A stretch of DNA of 64,000 nucleotides from assembly GCA_017979445.1 (NCBI GenBank), contig CM030711.1, positions 12,731,092-12,795,091 on the forward strand. Direction: 5' to 3'. How positions within the stretch are numbered: the first letter of the stretch is position 1; each line of letters opens with the position of its first letter. The notes beneath the pieces are model-generated. The model saw only the letters and a list, made by a program, of their open reading frames with translations, was not told the origin of the DNA and ran no database searches. Source of the DNA: Akebia trifoliata (taxonomy: Eukaryota > Streptophyta > Magnoliopsida > Ranunculales > Lardizabalaceae). Both the position numbers and the translations under genes were made by a program. Of the stretch, positions 46,517 through 58,059 are shown piece by piece.

Positions 46517-46630
46517 TCAATTGAATCTATCCTTTTTTTTTAATCTCTGAACCAAAGCTTCCTGAAATTGAAGAATTACAGGAGAGGACTCTTCGTTCCG
46601 CCATTCTCGCTTCAATAGCTCAACAGCCAT
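46517..46630 (-). pseudogene. GINS complex SLD5-like N-terminal fragment
   Basis: A 37-codon minus-strand reading from ATG at 46630 contains VELLKREWRNEESSPVILQF followed by QEALVQR, closely resembling the N-terminal region of plant SLD5, a GINS subunit of the replicative helicase. Homology stops after ALVQR and the frame ends at a TGA at 46517. The rest of the roughly 220-residue protein is not found nearby, so this is a gene relic or a first exon cut off by rearrangement. Identification rests on one short motif. Confidence 0.5.
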
Positions 46631-46712
46631 TGTTGCTGCGATCGAAATCTTTGCTTTCAAACCATATTATATATGTTTGGAGAAATCTCGTCATAGAAAA
46701 GACATATTAAGA

Positions 46713-46795
46713 GTTTGTGCGTGAATCTAACACCATTGATTCTATATCGAGATTCGCAATACTTGAGATTGATGGTGTTTGATTCACGCACAAAC
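46713..46795. repeat. Compact hairpin with 29-bp arms
   Basis: GTTTGTGCGTGAATCTAACA... (46713-46741) is complementary, with very few mismatches, to ...TGATTCACGCACAAAC (46767-46795), separated by 25 bp. A transcript would form a stable stem-loop. It could be a miRNA-like precursor or a tiny MITE. No TATA box or target evidence is visible. Confidence 0.55.
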
Positions 46796-47489
46796 GCCTC
46801 ATGTGTGCCATGTCAAAAAGGCAGAGAGAGAGAGAGCTTTTGTGTGATTATAGGACCCAAAAGTGTTACATCTCTTCCTCTATATAATGCTTTCCAATCC
46901 ACAGCTGTAACTAATTAATTAATTAATAAATTAATGAGTGGCACGTCTGCCAGTTACACGTGACAGAAAACTAAGATTAATTAGCAAACCAACGAATGAG
47001 AGATTTTTTTTTCACATAAAAGTCAACCCGAGATCATACAAAATCCTGAATCAACGAAGCTTAAAAAGGGTAGTTTTGTACATTAAGTATGCATACATAT
47101 ATATTCATGTGCTTGGCTTATTCAAGATTTTATGAAATCCTAGATTTATTTTATTGAGAACTGAATTTTTAATTCAACTTGACACAATAACTTAAAAACA
47201 TGCTCACGTGACAATAAACTCCCTCACCATACACAGCTGCACATTTTTATTGAGATGTGCAATTGTGTATCTCAAGGGAAATATATACGCTTCGTCACAA
47301 TAGTGAGTTTTTGACTTAATTTCTTAGAATTGAGTTAGAAAATCATTACATTTTTTTTTTCTTTTTTTTTTTTTCAATTAGAGATTTTTTTCTCAATAAA
47401 ATCGATATGACATTTCATAAAAGTCGAATGACCAATCACACTAAGCCTAACCATGATAGTTTTCCATTAACTTTGAAAAAGAAATTAAA
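46796..47489. other. Intergenic, no supported feature
   Basis: AT-rich DNA with poly-T runs near 47350. Small open frames at 46715-46918 and 46938-47135 show no domain. Confidence 0.45.
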
Positions 47490-48091
47490 AAAAAAAAAAA
47501 AAAGAGTTCTATTTCACCATTGTATTTTTATTTTAAATATAGGAGTTAGGCGGAAGTTTGATAACTGTCCTTTTTCAAAACCTTGGATAAACTTTAAAAG
47601 AATTTTATTTTTTTTATTTGAGTTTTTCCATGAAATCTAAGAGGGTAAGGAGTGGAGCTAGTAAGGAGCTGGTGAGGGCAATTTGCCCCCTCGGAACTTT
47701 GGGACACCTTTATATTTTCAACTAATTTGAGACACCTTTATATTTGTCCCCACTCCTTACCTCTTTCCCTATTTGCCCTCACACCCTCACCTCCCTCCAA
47801 TTTTTGCCCCCTCTCCTCCCTCCCCCTTTCAATTTTTTGTTGAGGACATTACCTCTTAATACTAATTGCAAATGACCTAAAAATCATTTTTTTCAGCTTC
47901 TAATAAAAAATCTTTGAATTTCTCCCTAAAACTATTCATCTTCAAGTTCTTCAACTATACAGCTAACCATAGTTGGTCCCCACTACAAGAAAATCCTGGC
48001 TCCACCCTTGAAGAGGACTGTGTTGTTTGGTTGCCAATGAGGTAATTCATTTGAGCAAAACGACTCTTTGTAAGGACTTAAAATCTTTTCC
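47490..48091 (+). mobile_element. MITE family X, copy 3, interrupted by another small element
   Basis: X blocks on the left (TTAGGCGGAAGTTTGATAAC, TTTTTCCATGAAATCTAAGAGG, to 47647) resume on the right (GTTGCCAATGAGGTAATTCATTTGAGC, GTAAGGACTTAAAATCTT, from about 48010). The intervening 47648-48010 starts with GGAGTGGAGCTAG and ends GGCTCCACCCTT with GTCCCCACT-rich sequence, resembling a hAT-like MITE with GTGGAGCCAG ends. Confidence 0.45.
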
Positions 48092-48481
48092 ATTCGGAGA
48101 TTCTTTTTTAAAATGACAATCGGAGGAAGCCTAATAAGGGTACTTTTGTAAATTGGGGATACCCTCAATACATGTGATTTGTTCTTACCTTGTTCACTTC
48201 GAAGTTAATTTTTGATGATTTAGTTTTAACATTCGAGAAAATTTTATGATTTGACGAAAAGAATGATTTTTACGTGATGGTACCAATGGGTGTTCTGTTC
48301 ATTTTCACATTGAATTATAAAATTTAGTATTTATATGTCAGATTAGTATTGTATTTACAATTAATTAAAATATTTTAAATAAATAATCTAATTTTATGTT
48401 ATTTTGTGTTGAAATATTCTCCTAGTATGATATCTAGTAGGTGCTAGTCAGTCTGGGTTACAAAAATTAGTATTAATGTAA

Positions 48482-49568
48482 GACCCTGTTTGATTCAGTT
48501 GCCTGAATTTGCTGTCAGCTTCTGCTGTCAGAATCTGCTGTCAGAAGCTGAAACACTGAAAAGCTTGTTTGTTACAACTTCGTAAAAGTGTTGTGCTGTT
48601 GACCAAAATCTAGCAATTATTGTTTGATACAGCTTCTAGAATCTGCTGTTTAGGGTAAAATGACCAGAATTCCCTTAAGGTTGATAGAACACTCAAAATG
48701 CATAAAAATTACCAGAATACCCTTATAAATATATAATTACACTAAATATATATAAATATAATAAAATTATATAAAAATTTTTTAAAATAATTGTATTAAT
48801 TTTAAAATATTTATAATTCAAAAAAAAAATTATAAAATTTTTTATAATTCTACAGAAATTTCGGCAGCATCTCCTCTTAAAAATGGACATATGAAATTTT
48901 CATGATAAACAAAATACCTGCATAATACGCAATTCAACATTTACATTACATCATATATACATAACATATCCACATCACATCATATATACATAACACATCC
49001 ACATAATTTCTAATTTATATTCCGATATCATTTAAACATAATAATCATAGTTAATATAATAAGTAAAATTGAAATAAATAAAAACATGAAAAATATACAT
49101 CCAACAAATGCATACAAAATATATTTTTCATTATTCTTATTTGATTCCGTTACTTTATCTTGAGGAACATTATCATTGATAATGTCAACTTCATCTACCC
49201 ACACAAAAGACCATGTATGTCTCTATAAAGTAAAATAACACATGAATTAATATCAGTTTCACCAAATATAAATATGCACCCAATATTAATATCAATATCA
49301 TATTACTTGCCAAGATGGACACCTATAAAACATCCTCCCATAATTTTCTTTTGTTTTAGCTGTGATTAATGTCATCACTCGACCACATGAACAACATGGT
49401 GGATACGTATAATTTGCCATCAATGCTATTCATCATACACAAAGAACATAAATAAATAAGCATAAAATCTTCGAAATATAATTAAAAACAGTATAATCTT
49501 TATTCCAACATCGAAGAACAGTATTTATAATTATAATAGAAAGTAAAAAAAATTAATATGAAAATGCA
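48482..49568. other. Left non-coding part of the Harbinger element
   Basis: Contains short direct repeats of TCTGCTGTCAGAA (48525-48550) near the end, then AT-rich DNA and a repeated CACATCATATATACATAACA motif (48948-49000). No gene. Confidence 0.5.
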
Positions 49569-50959
49569 TCAATGATTGCTAGTAAAAATGACATCAGCTA
49601 TTGAATCCCTATGCATTTTCATTGTTTGTTGATTCTGACGACCTACTGATGGGGGAACTGGATACTCTTGATCAATGATCCCGTCTTCTTCCTCTTCCAT
49701 TGCCCCTTCTTCATCGAATCGAATAAATTCTTCATCGGCAATCGCATGTTTTCTAATAAAATTGTGTAATGTCATGCAAGCCACAACAATGTTTCATTGT
49801 TTGTCCAAATTATAGGAACGCATCATCTTCAAGATATGTCATTTTACCTTCAAAACCCCAAATGTTCGTTCGATCACATTCCGAAGTGAAGAATGTAAAT
49901 GATTGAATATTTCTTGTTGACCATTTGCCCGTGACCTCCGATAGTCTTGTAAATGGTATCGAACACCTCGGTAAGGTGCGAGATAACCTTCCATGAGCGG
50001 GTACCCAACATCTACCAGATATTATTTACCTATTATCCAAATAAAATTTATATTGCCTAATCTTGAATATAAATATATATAATTGACAAACTTTTAAATA
50101 CAGACCTGGTGGAGGATATGAAAATTTTAAATTGGGAGTATTCAATGTCTCAAGGAAGACCCGTGAATCATTAGCCGATCCTTCCCAACCAACCACCACA
50201 TGAGTGAACAACATGTCAAACGAACATGTTGTCATTATATTTTGGGTGAGTCCCTTATGTCCTCGATATTGCATTTGGTCTACTATTGGTACAAATGCAC
50301 TAACATGTATTCCGTCTATCGCTCTAATACAACCCTACATATTTTTTAATTATATTAATCTATAAAAATTAATAAAATAAATATATTTAAAGTGTATGTA
50401 TATGAGAAATTACCTTAAAATATGGCAAAAAATGAGGATTGTTACGGATGTGCGGAGAGACTTCGTTGAGGTCGGGAGGTACAATCAAGGACATTGACAA
50501 GTTCACAATCGTCAAAAAAATTATATTGAAGTACTTGCTAACCGTTTCAAGTGAATGAACAAAACGATCTGCAATTACTCTTTGTCCTTGATTATGTCAT
50601 ATTATCAATATGAACATCGCTACTTGTTCCTGAATAGTAATATATCGTTGCATCTTTAACAGACCCCGTTCCTCCAAAATGGAACATAGATTCACAAATA
50701 CATGACTTTCCATTCTAAACAATGAGTGGCACGTCGTATTATCATTCAGTATTTTTCACACAAAATCAATCCCCTTGAACGGACAATGACTATGTTCCTC
50801 CCTAGCTAAGACATTCTCACAATAAAATAAAGAACCTAGGATGGCTCCTCTCGTGTCTATATTTAAAACACTTGACCCAACAATATTATTGGTATTATCA
50901 TTTGAATCCATGGTATCAGTCGTATCAACAGTATTTGTGCTATCAACATCTGAATCCAT
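49569..50959 (-). pseudogene. PIF/Harbinger transposase (DDE_Tnp_4), broken
   Basis: Three exons on the minus strand: 50959-50414, 50334-50106 and 50029-49569, with GT-AG introns of 79 bp (50335-50413) and 76 bp (50030-50105). Exon 1 reads RGLLKMQRYITIQEQVAMFI, VIADRFVHSLETVSKYF, NNPHFLPYF. Exon 2 reads GCIRAIDGIHVSAFVP (first catalytic Asp), QYRGHKGLTQNIM, GWEGSANDSRVFLETL. Exon 3 reads LVDVGYPLMEGYLAPYRGV (second Asp), RNVIERTFGVLK (Glu) and VACMTLHNFIRKHAI, then an acidic tail. Five nonsense codons interrupt it (two in exon 1, three in exon 3), mostly TGA at Trp or Gly positions. The three catalytic residues survive. Confidence 0.85.
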
Positions 50960-51105
50960 TTGACCTGTTTATGGATCCATATTAGTTGTATATACACCCA
51001 ACTTACAATACACAATAAAATAATATCCACCACATACAACAAAACTCATTATCTACAATATTAATCACAATAAACATCCAATAGTGCAAATAATATCCAT
51101 CTATA

Positions 51106-51904
51106 TAGGCCTGTCAACGGATATGTATCCGATCGAATACTACTATATCCGAATTCGAATCCGAAAAAAAACAATACTATCCGAATTCGAATTCGAATCC
51201 GATCGGATATTCCTAACAAACATTCGAATTCGAATCCAAAAAATAAATCGGATATCCGATAATATCTGATTCGAAAAAAAACCCTGAAAAATACCATCGT
51301 CCTCACTCTGTCGGAGTTCGCACAGTCGAAAACCATGAAAAATCACTCCGACTGCTTCGGAAAGAGAGAGAGTGAGTGAATATGTACCTGTATTCTCGAC
51401 GGTCGGAAAATACGTGTCGGAGTTCGCACAGTCTAAACTCGAAACCCGCCGGTTTCCTCCTAAAAAATCACTCCGACCGACTGGTAATCAGATCGGAGAG
51501 AGAGCGAGAGAGAGAGAGAGAGGTACCTGATGCTCGTCGACCGGAGAAGACACTGTTACGGAGTTCGATCGAAATCCAACGTTCCGTCACTGGTTTGTCT
51601 CGTTTCAGACTGTTAGAGAAGATAAAGTTTAAAAGAGAATATTTCGTTGTATAACACGAATACGCATCACCATATATATACATAAGTAAACATTTTGTTG
51701 TAAAACACAAATACACGATATATATATTATGTTGGAGCGGATATTATCGAATCGGATATCGCAATATCCGAATTCGTATCCGAAACGCATTCGAATTTTA
51801 CAATGACATCCGAATCCGAATCCGATATCCGAAAATTTCGGATAATATCCGATTTTTCGAATTCGAATTCGAATTCGGATTTCGACTATCCATTGACACC
51901 CCTA
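51106..51904. mobile_element. Non-autonomous hAT element (799 bp)
   Basis: Ends are TAGGCCTGTCAACGGATA and, from the right, TAGGGGTGTCAATGGATA. A perfect 8-bp duplication CATCTATA flanks it (51098-51105 and 51905-51912), diagnostic of hAT. Subterminal regions are packed with GAATTCGAATTCGAATCC and GGATATCCGATAAT motifs forming long imperfect inverted repeats. The central part repeats GTCGGAGTTCGCACAGTC (near 51300 and 51417) and has a GA-repeat run (51498-51521). It encodes no transposase; overlapping small frames at 51061-51716 are chance. Confidence 0.9.
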
Positions 51905-52117
51905 CATCTATAGGAAAATATAATATATGTCTAACAAAAATTAACATATCCATCTAACAGAGTATATTACATCATATTAGTGCAAAAAGTAACCAATGTA
52001 TATTGCACCCTATAGGTGCATCATCAAACCAACATAAATATAAAAGTAAGCAAGTATATTGCACCCTATAGGTGCATCCCAAAACCAATATAATATAAAA
52101 ATAACATGAAAAAATGT

Positions 52118-53114
52118 CTAACAATCTCTCCCAGCCAGATAATCAGTCATCTCGTTCTCCAACCACCTAAGACAAATATCTATTGATCGTAACCCACAAA
52201 AAATCTCTCTGAATTGCTTATTTTTCATAAACATCTTCAATGTAAAATGATAGAGATCACTGTTGGGAGTTATATCTGTTAGCTGGTTTAAGAGGTCGAT
52301 TGACTCTTGAATAGTGCATTTCTTAACAGATGTCTGATTGATAGAAGCAGATGTCTGATTGTTAACTGCATTTACGAGCTTCTCCAATGATTGGCCAATT
52401 AGCATAGCAAGAGTCATCTTCTGCCTACGACCTTGAGGTTGTAGAGTATCGCCACTTCTGCGTCGAATAGGATCTGTGGGTGGGGATACAGTAGCGGTAG
52501 CATCATCCCCTAACTCATCAGCATCATCAGGAGTAAAGCCTAGAGGTGTCTAGATTATCCCCAAGATTATCTGGTTGGTTTACTGATGTAGAAAGCATTG
52601 TACCAGATGCAGGCGACCACATCCAGCTACCACTAGCATATGTGCCTCCAAAGATTACATCTAATTACTTCGCAAACATCAAAGGCTTCGATCGAAATAT
52701 TGCATCTTTTGGATGATGCTTTAAAAAATAAAAATTATAAATTATAAATAAAAGAAATAAATAAAATAAAGAAGTAACAAAAAAATATACCTCTAACCAC
52801 CCATCCCACCACTCCTCACTTGCATCTAATATACCAGTCTCAACATCATAAGAGACGCCAGTATTTGTGCAAATCTTATTCCAACGTCCCCAAATTCCTT
52901 TTTGTCTATCCCACTTATTTTTCATTTGTCATCTATCATAGTAAACGCCAGTTATCCTTTTAAACTCCTTCACCAATGTTTCATATCCGATCTTATCAAG
53001 TACTTTATGTGGTCCCCTCCCCTTTTTAACTAATTCATAGCATATCTTGACCCAAACTTCATGTTGTTTGGGTGTCCAATCTGCTTTCGCACTCTTTGAA
53101 TTGTTATCTTCCAT
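52118..53114 (-). pseudogene. Harbinger ORF1: MYB/SANT-like DNA-binding protein, broken
   Basis: Starts MEDNNSKSAKADWTPKQHEV, the Trp-containing first helix of the MYB/SANT-like domain common to Harbinger ORF1 and plant L10-interacting-MYB-like proteins. After a stop near 52926 come KNKWDRQKGIWGRW, DASEEWWDGWLE, a 72-bp intron (52719-52790), and then HHPKDAIFRSKPLMF and DVIFGGTYASGSW. After a further stop and a frameshift, 52417-52118 encodes the C-terminal helical part (CTIQESIDLLNQL, DLYHFTLKMF, CLRWLENEM). The protein normally helps the transposase bind and enter the nucleus. This copy is non-functional. Confidence 0.78.
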
Positions 53115-55069
53115 CTGTCAATGGTAATAACAACAGTAGTGCATGGAACAAAACATGTCATATTCTACTTCAACTTCATCACCAATTTTTTGTAAAATCT
53201 TTAGTTTACTAACAAAAAAATCAGAAGAGAAACCAAATAGAGGCAATGTATAATGAAAGAAAAGCACAATGTATAAGTTAAAGAAAATCACATATATATA
53301 TTTTGACTTTTGCACAATGTATAATCAAAGAGAGAAACCAGGAGGCAATGTCAGGTTATCTTATAGATAACCGGAAGAACGCACAGTTCTTAGTCCCACG
53401 GTGAGGGATCCCTGTGTTCTCAATCTTTGACTGTACAGAGTACAGTAATTGATGTATGTGTGTGCATGTAAATTTCTTCAACCAATAAGCGTTGGGCAAA
53501 TGGATGCATGTACAAAAATTATTTTTAAATATTCAAATTATGAATATGACATTCTTTGTTTGTTATTCATCGACACAAATCATTGTAATAGATTGAAAGT
53601 TTCATCTAAATCTTCGAAATTATAATTATATAGTGTTCTCCATTCATCATTATTCACCGTCACAAATTGTTAGAATAGATTTCAATGCCATTGAAAAACT
53701 CAGGTATTTTAAAAGATATGAGAAAAAAATATTTTTGATACTTTAAAATTTTTGTTTAGATGAGGGAGCATTTAAAAAAAAAAAAAGATTTCACTAACTG
53801 GACTATCAAGCCACCACACAAAAGCAAGGGAGATTCCCAACCATGAAACCAAATCTGTGCCTTTCTCATGCATTGATCAGCTCTCTCTGACGAAATATCA
53901 AGAAGACAAGGCCTATGATATGAGATGTAAGTATCCTCCATGTTATTCCATTTGACTAATTTGGTTGTTATCATCATCACCATCATCATTAATCTTATGA
54001 AAAACAGGTAACCAATTTGGCGTAGTATGCAAATTATAATGCATGATAACACGTAGACATGACAAAACATACTATTAGACCGATATATGTGACATTTTTT
54101 ATAGTGCATCACACCACTTACTACGATTTGTCCACGTAGTAATCTACATGGTACCTAGCAATCAAAAAAAAAAAAAATCTACATGATACCCATCATGTAG
54201 ACGTATTTTATAGAGAAATTCTCCAAAACATTATTAACTTTTGATAAATTCTCATTCCAGCTAACTGGTCATTTTAATTCCAAAAACATGAAAAGCGAGA
54301 TCGTAGGTTTTTCAAAGTGACGATCTCGTCGGTTTAAAGTAGCGAGATCATTGATTCTTCTATCTTTTTTTTTTCTTTTTTTTTTTCAAAATGACAATCT
54401 CGTTGGTTATAAAAGTGATGATCTTGCAAGTTTGCAATGATCTTGCTCCTTTAAACTAACGAGAGTGTCAGTTTGAAATACCTACAATATGACTATTCAT
54501 GATTTGGGAATAAAAATGAACAGTGAATAAAAAGTTTTGAGTTCGACAATAAACAAAAAGCGGTGAATTGGACAGTAAATAATGGTGAGTTCAAATGTGA
54601 AAATTGTGGTCTCAACGATCCAGAAGAACAGAAACAAAATAAAAAACAATATATAAGACAAAATTCATGAATTCATTCTTCAAAATAATAGAGCAAAACC
54701 CAGCAAAAGAAATGGGTTTCCCAAAAATCTTAAGAAACCCAAACCCTCAAAAAAATTACATAAACAAACTCATGGGTTGTTCTCCTCATTGCTGAAATCT
54801 GAAATTTGCATTAAAATTGGAAAAAAAATAAATCTGAAATTTGCATCAAGTAGACATTAATATTGAAAAAAAAAATCTAAAATTTGCATCAAGTAGACAT
54901 TAAAATTCAAAAAAATAAAAATCTGAAATTTGCATGTTTATAGGGTTAGAAAATTCGAACCAAAAATCTAGATGTTTGTCGAGAAAGAAGAGGCGAAGTT
55001 GAACTCCTCACGCAGATTTGTGCGAGACTGATGTGCGAGAGAGAGAGAGAGAGCTTCGCGTGAGAGGGG

Positions 55070-55105
<36 letters not shown>

Positions 55106-55649
55106 TGTGTGCGAGAGCTTCGCGTGAGAGGGATCTGTAACTACAGATCTGTGCGCTGCCGTGTGTAACGTTTGTCGACCGAGAAGAGAAGAAGAGAAGC
55201 AGTCGGAGGTGTGGGACAGAGAGAGGTGTGCGAGAGAGGTCTGTGCAGAGAGAGAGGTCTAAGAGAGAACGAGTGGGAGAGATGGTTTTGGTCGAACCAG
55301 TGAATAGAGATGAGTGACAGGGGCATAACAGTCAATTTACATGAACAGTTTATTCGATCATTATTCCCCCGCAAACGCGATAAAAAAAGCGCCTAATTTG
55401 CACTTCTCACATTTGCGTTTCCAGGGCATAACAGTCAATTTACATGAACAGTTTATTCGATCATTATTCCCCCGCAAACGCGATAAAAAAAGCGCCTAAT
55501 TTGCACTTCTCACATTTGCGTTTCCAAACGCAGTTTCAAGTCGCAATTTTCTAACGTTGGGTTTTAACAAACGGACATTTAAATGCAAACGCAGATTCCA
55601 ACCGCAAATGCAGTAGAATCCGCGCTTTGAAGCGGTAACAAACAGCGCC
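53115..55649 (-). other. Upstream region of the Harbinger genes
   Basis: About 2.5 kb without a supported gene. It holds three imperfect copies of AAATCTGAAATTTGCAT with AAGTAGACATTAA (54797-54933), repeated AGCGAGATC/GACGATCTCG motifs (54290-54470), GA-repeat blocks with a duplicated AGCTTCGCGTGAGAGGG (55030-55133) and a 103-bp tandem duplication at the end. A minus-strand open frame at 53756-54112 has a coding-like middle (PCLLDISSERADQCMRKAQI) of unknown origin. Confidence 0.45.
55321..55526. repeat. Perfect 103-bp tandem duplication
   Basis: The block beginning GGGCATAACAGTCAATTTAC at 55321 is repeated without any visible difference from 55424. It lies in the subterminal region of the Harbinger element. 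Perfect identity means either very recent origin or an assembly artefact. Confidence 0.9.
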
Positions 55650-55652
55650 TAA

Positions 55653-57444
55653 GATTATCACTGTTATAATTAATTTGAGCTGTTGCAGCAAAAGTCGAAA
55701 GTAGATAATATAGTGTTCTAACACACTGTATCATCTTTACTATTACAACCACTCAACCAGAGAAGGTGGAGTAGATGTGGTTCAATCGACACCGACATTT
55801 GGATTCTAAAAATACCCCACCTTAATATTTAAAATTAAAATAATCAAAGTCACTTTAGTAAAAAAATCTAGAAAATTGCAATTGTATTGCCATTTGTTTT
55901 CAAAATTATAAAAATATTCATGTAATCTTCAAAATCACCCATTAATTAATTTTTAAATTACAAATATGCCCTTAAGATATATTTGCATTTGCAAATCCCA
56001 CCTTCTAAAGCATTTTTATAATTCAAATGATTTAACTAATTGATTTGCATCTACAATATTCACTCCTCTCATTATCCTAGTGAATATGTAGATTATTTAG
56101 AATTCATTAATGAATTTATTCAAAGCTATTTCTATAATTTAAAAAAATATTACTTAATATAAATTTGTGTAAAAAATACTTATTCTTCTCGTTATTTTTT
56201 TCTTTTTTTTAATGACAAGGTGTTCGGACCCTTAGACCCAACTAGGGGTTGAGACAACTGGCCTCTTAGAACACCATATCTCACCCAAATTCCCCAGGAG
56301 CATGCAATACCCACTACATGAAAAAAAGGTATATTTGATGCTTAGGTCCGTCGAATTTGCTTGGATTAAGCCAAATTCAATGGATCTTGACATCAAATTT
56401 ACCCCTTTTTTCACTAGTGACCCCACATCAATACCTTCCCTTCTTCCATTTTAAATGAAACCTAAGTTATGTTTCCAAATAAATTCATGATGTATGATAC
56501 TAGCTAGTCCATAAAATACTAATTTTCACAGATGGGTAATCAAATTTTGGTTGTCTAATACTATTATTATAAGTTTTAACAAAAAATCAATAATATTCAT
56601 AAAGTTCACAAGTTGCTAATGGTGGACTGGAGACAAGGCTTAAAAACATTCTAGACTGGCATTTCATGACAATGCCAAACACTTCAACAACTGTTGAATG
56701 AATAATTCTACTCATGCATTCTTATCATCCGTAACAGTTGAAAAATAGGTGACAATGGGATCGGATGATGGGAAGAAATCCAAATCAAAAAGCATAAATC
56801 CTGACATGTTGGAACGAAACACCCTCAAATTGAATTAGTCAAAACCCATCACTTACTCTCTTCATAATCTTTCATAGAACCCTCTCTCTCTCTTTCCTTA
56901 TTTCTCTCTTATCTCCTTCATTTTAAACTTGCAAGGACAGAAAGACAAAAAAAATATTCTGATTTTAGCTCATCATGTCAAAGCTTTTTTCACCACTTTC
57001 CACAACTATCTCTCATTTGATCTTTTAAAAAAATTCCTCTCTTTCTTTCTACTAATCACAGTAACAACATAGAAGTGCGTTTGACCATTAAAAAAAAAAA
57101 AGAGATTGAAGGTAGAGGGACCTCTCTTTGGTGCCCTTCAAAGAAGAAAAGGGAAGAAAATTTATTCAGACATGCGTGGAACATCTCTTCTGTATTTGTG
57201 GTGCAGCAACTCTTAAGTCTACTTCTCTCTTTCCCGCCCACTTTTGTGTGAAGCAAAACTTGAAAAGGAAAGAAATATTTTATATTATGATATTTATCTT
57301 CGTTGGCAAGTAATGGTTTTATTTTCATTTTATTTATTTTGATTAGATGGAATGATGATTGAATTTTAAATGCGTTAGCAATCTGATCGCATGTGAAAAG
57401 TTCTGTGAGAAATCAATGGCTATAATATGTTGAGACAGGACTAG
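55653..57444. other. Intergenic, no supported gene
   Basis: AT-rich DNA with CT runs near 56885 and poly-A near 57090. Open frames at 56232-56426 (-), 57056-57328 (-) and 57128-57313 (+) have no recognisable domain. Confidence 0.5.
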
Positions 57445-57805
57445 CTTAGTAAGATTCGTAATCTTGCTAAGGGTCATTGAGTTCATCTTGTGACACCCAT
57501 AAACATGATCCAACGCCACATGATAGAGGACAAAATACAACTTACATTTTTTTTTTAATGTTAGAAAACAAGGTTTTGGCTTGAATCTAATTTTGATAAT
57601 TAGGTAGAAGTCCGATTGCCGTCCGTTTTTCAAATAAAGGAAATAAGTTTATTTATTTATTTTTATTATTATTCTTAATTTGTTTTCTTTGAGTCAAAGT
57701 TTTGCCATAAAACATTGAGGGCAGTGGCGTTGGATTATTAACGTGTTAATCCATTTGAGCCCGATCACACCTAGCAAGATTCAAAATCTTATTTTGATAC
57801 TAAGA
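57445..57805 (+). mobile_element. MITE family X, copy 4 (best preserved)
   Basis: The left end CTTAGTAAGATTCG...AATCTTGCTAAG (57445-57471) is itself a palindrome. Next come GGTCATTGAGTTCATCTTGTG, TAGGTAGAAGTCCGATTGCC, a CATAAAACATTGAGGGCAG block and TTGGATTATTAACGTGTTAATCC. The right end is near CTAGCAAGATTCAAAATCTT. Non-coding. Confidence 0.62.
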
Positions 57806-58059
57806 AAGTTTTATTTTTAACATGATTTTATAAAGGAAAAAAGAGTACACAACATGACAAAAGGCTTTAAAGAAGAAAAGATTTAAAAAAAAAAAAAAAG
57901 AGTTATTCTTCATTGTTACTCAATAATATAGGAAATGAGAATTCAGTGGTTATTTTATTTTTATTTTTCAATATTTTGATGGAGACATAATTTATAATAA
58001 TAAAAGAATTTATTTTTTTGGGGTTTCCATGAAATATAAGTTGTTGTTATTTGATGGCT
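57806..58059. repeat. Possible partial copy of MITE family X
   Basis: Contains TTATTCTTCATTGTTACTCA, GGGGTTTCCATGAAATATAAG and GATGGCTGTGGAGG in an order similar to the X interior, without clear ends. Confidence 0.3.

Larger units (their letters stand above)
48482..55649 (-). mobile_element. PIF/Harbinger element with two decayed genes
   Basis: Flanked by TAA (48479-48481 and 55650-55652), the usual PIF/Harbinger duplication. The left end is GACCCTGTTTGATTC and the right end read inward is GGCGCTGTTTGTTACC, short ends sharing CTGTTTG. On the minus strand come the MYB/SANT-like ORF (53114-52118) and then the DDE transposase (50959-49569), the two-gene set of this superfamily. A hAT element is inserted between them. 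Both genes carry stops, so this copy is inactive. The chance that the two ends belong to different elements is not excluded. Confidence 0.72.
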
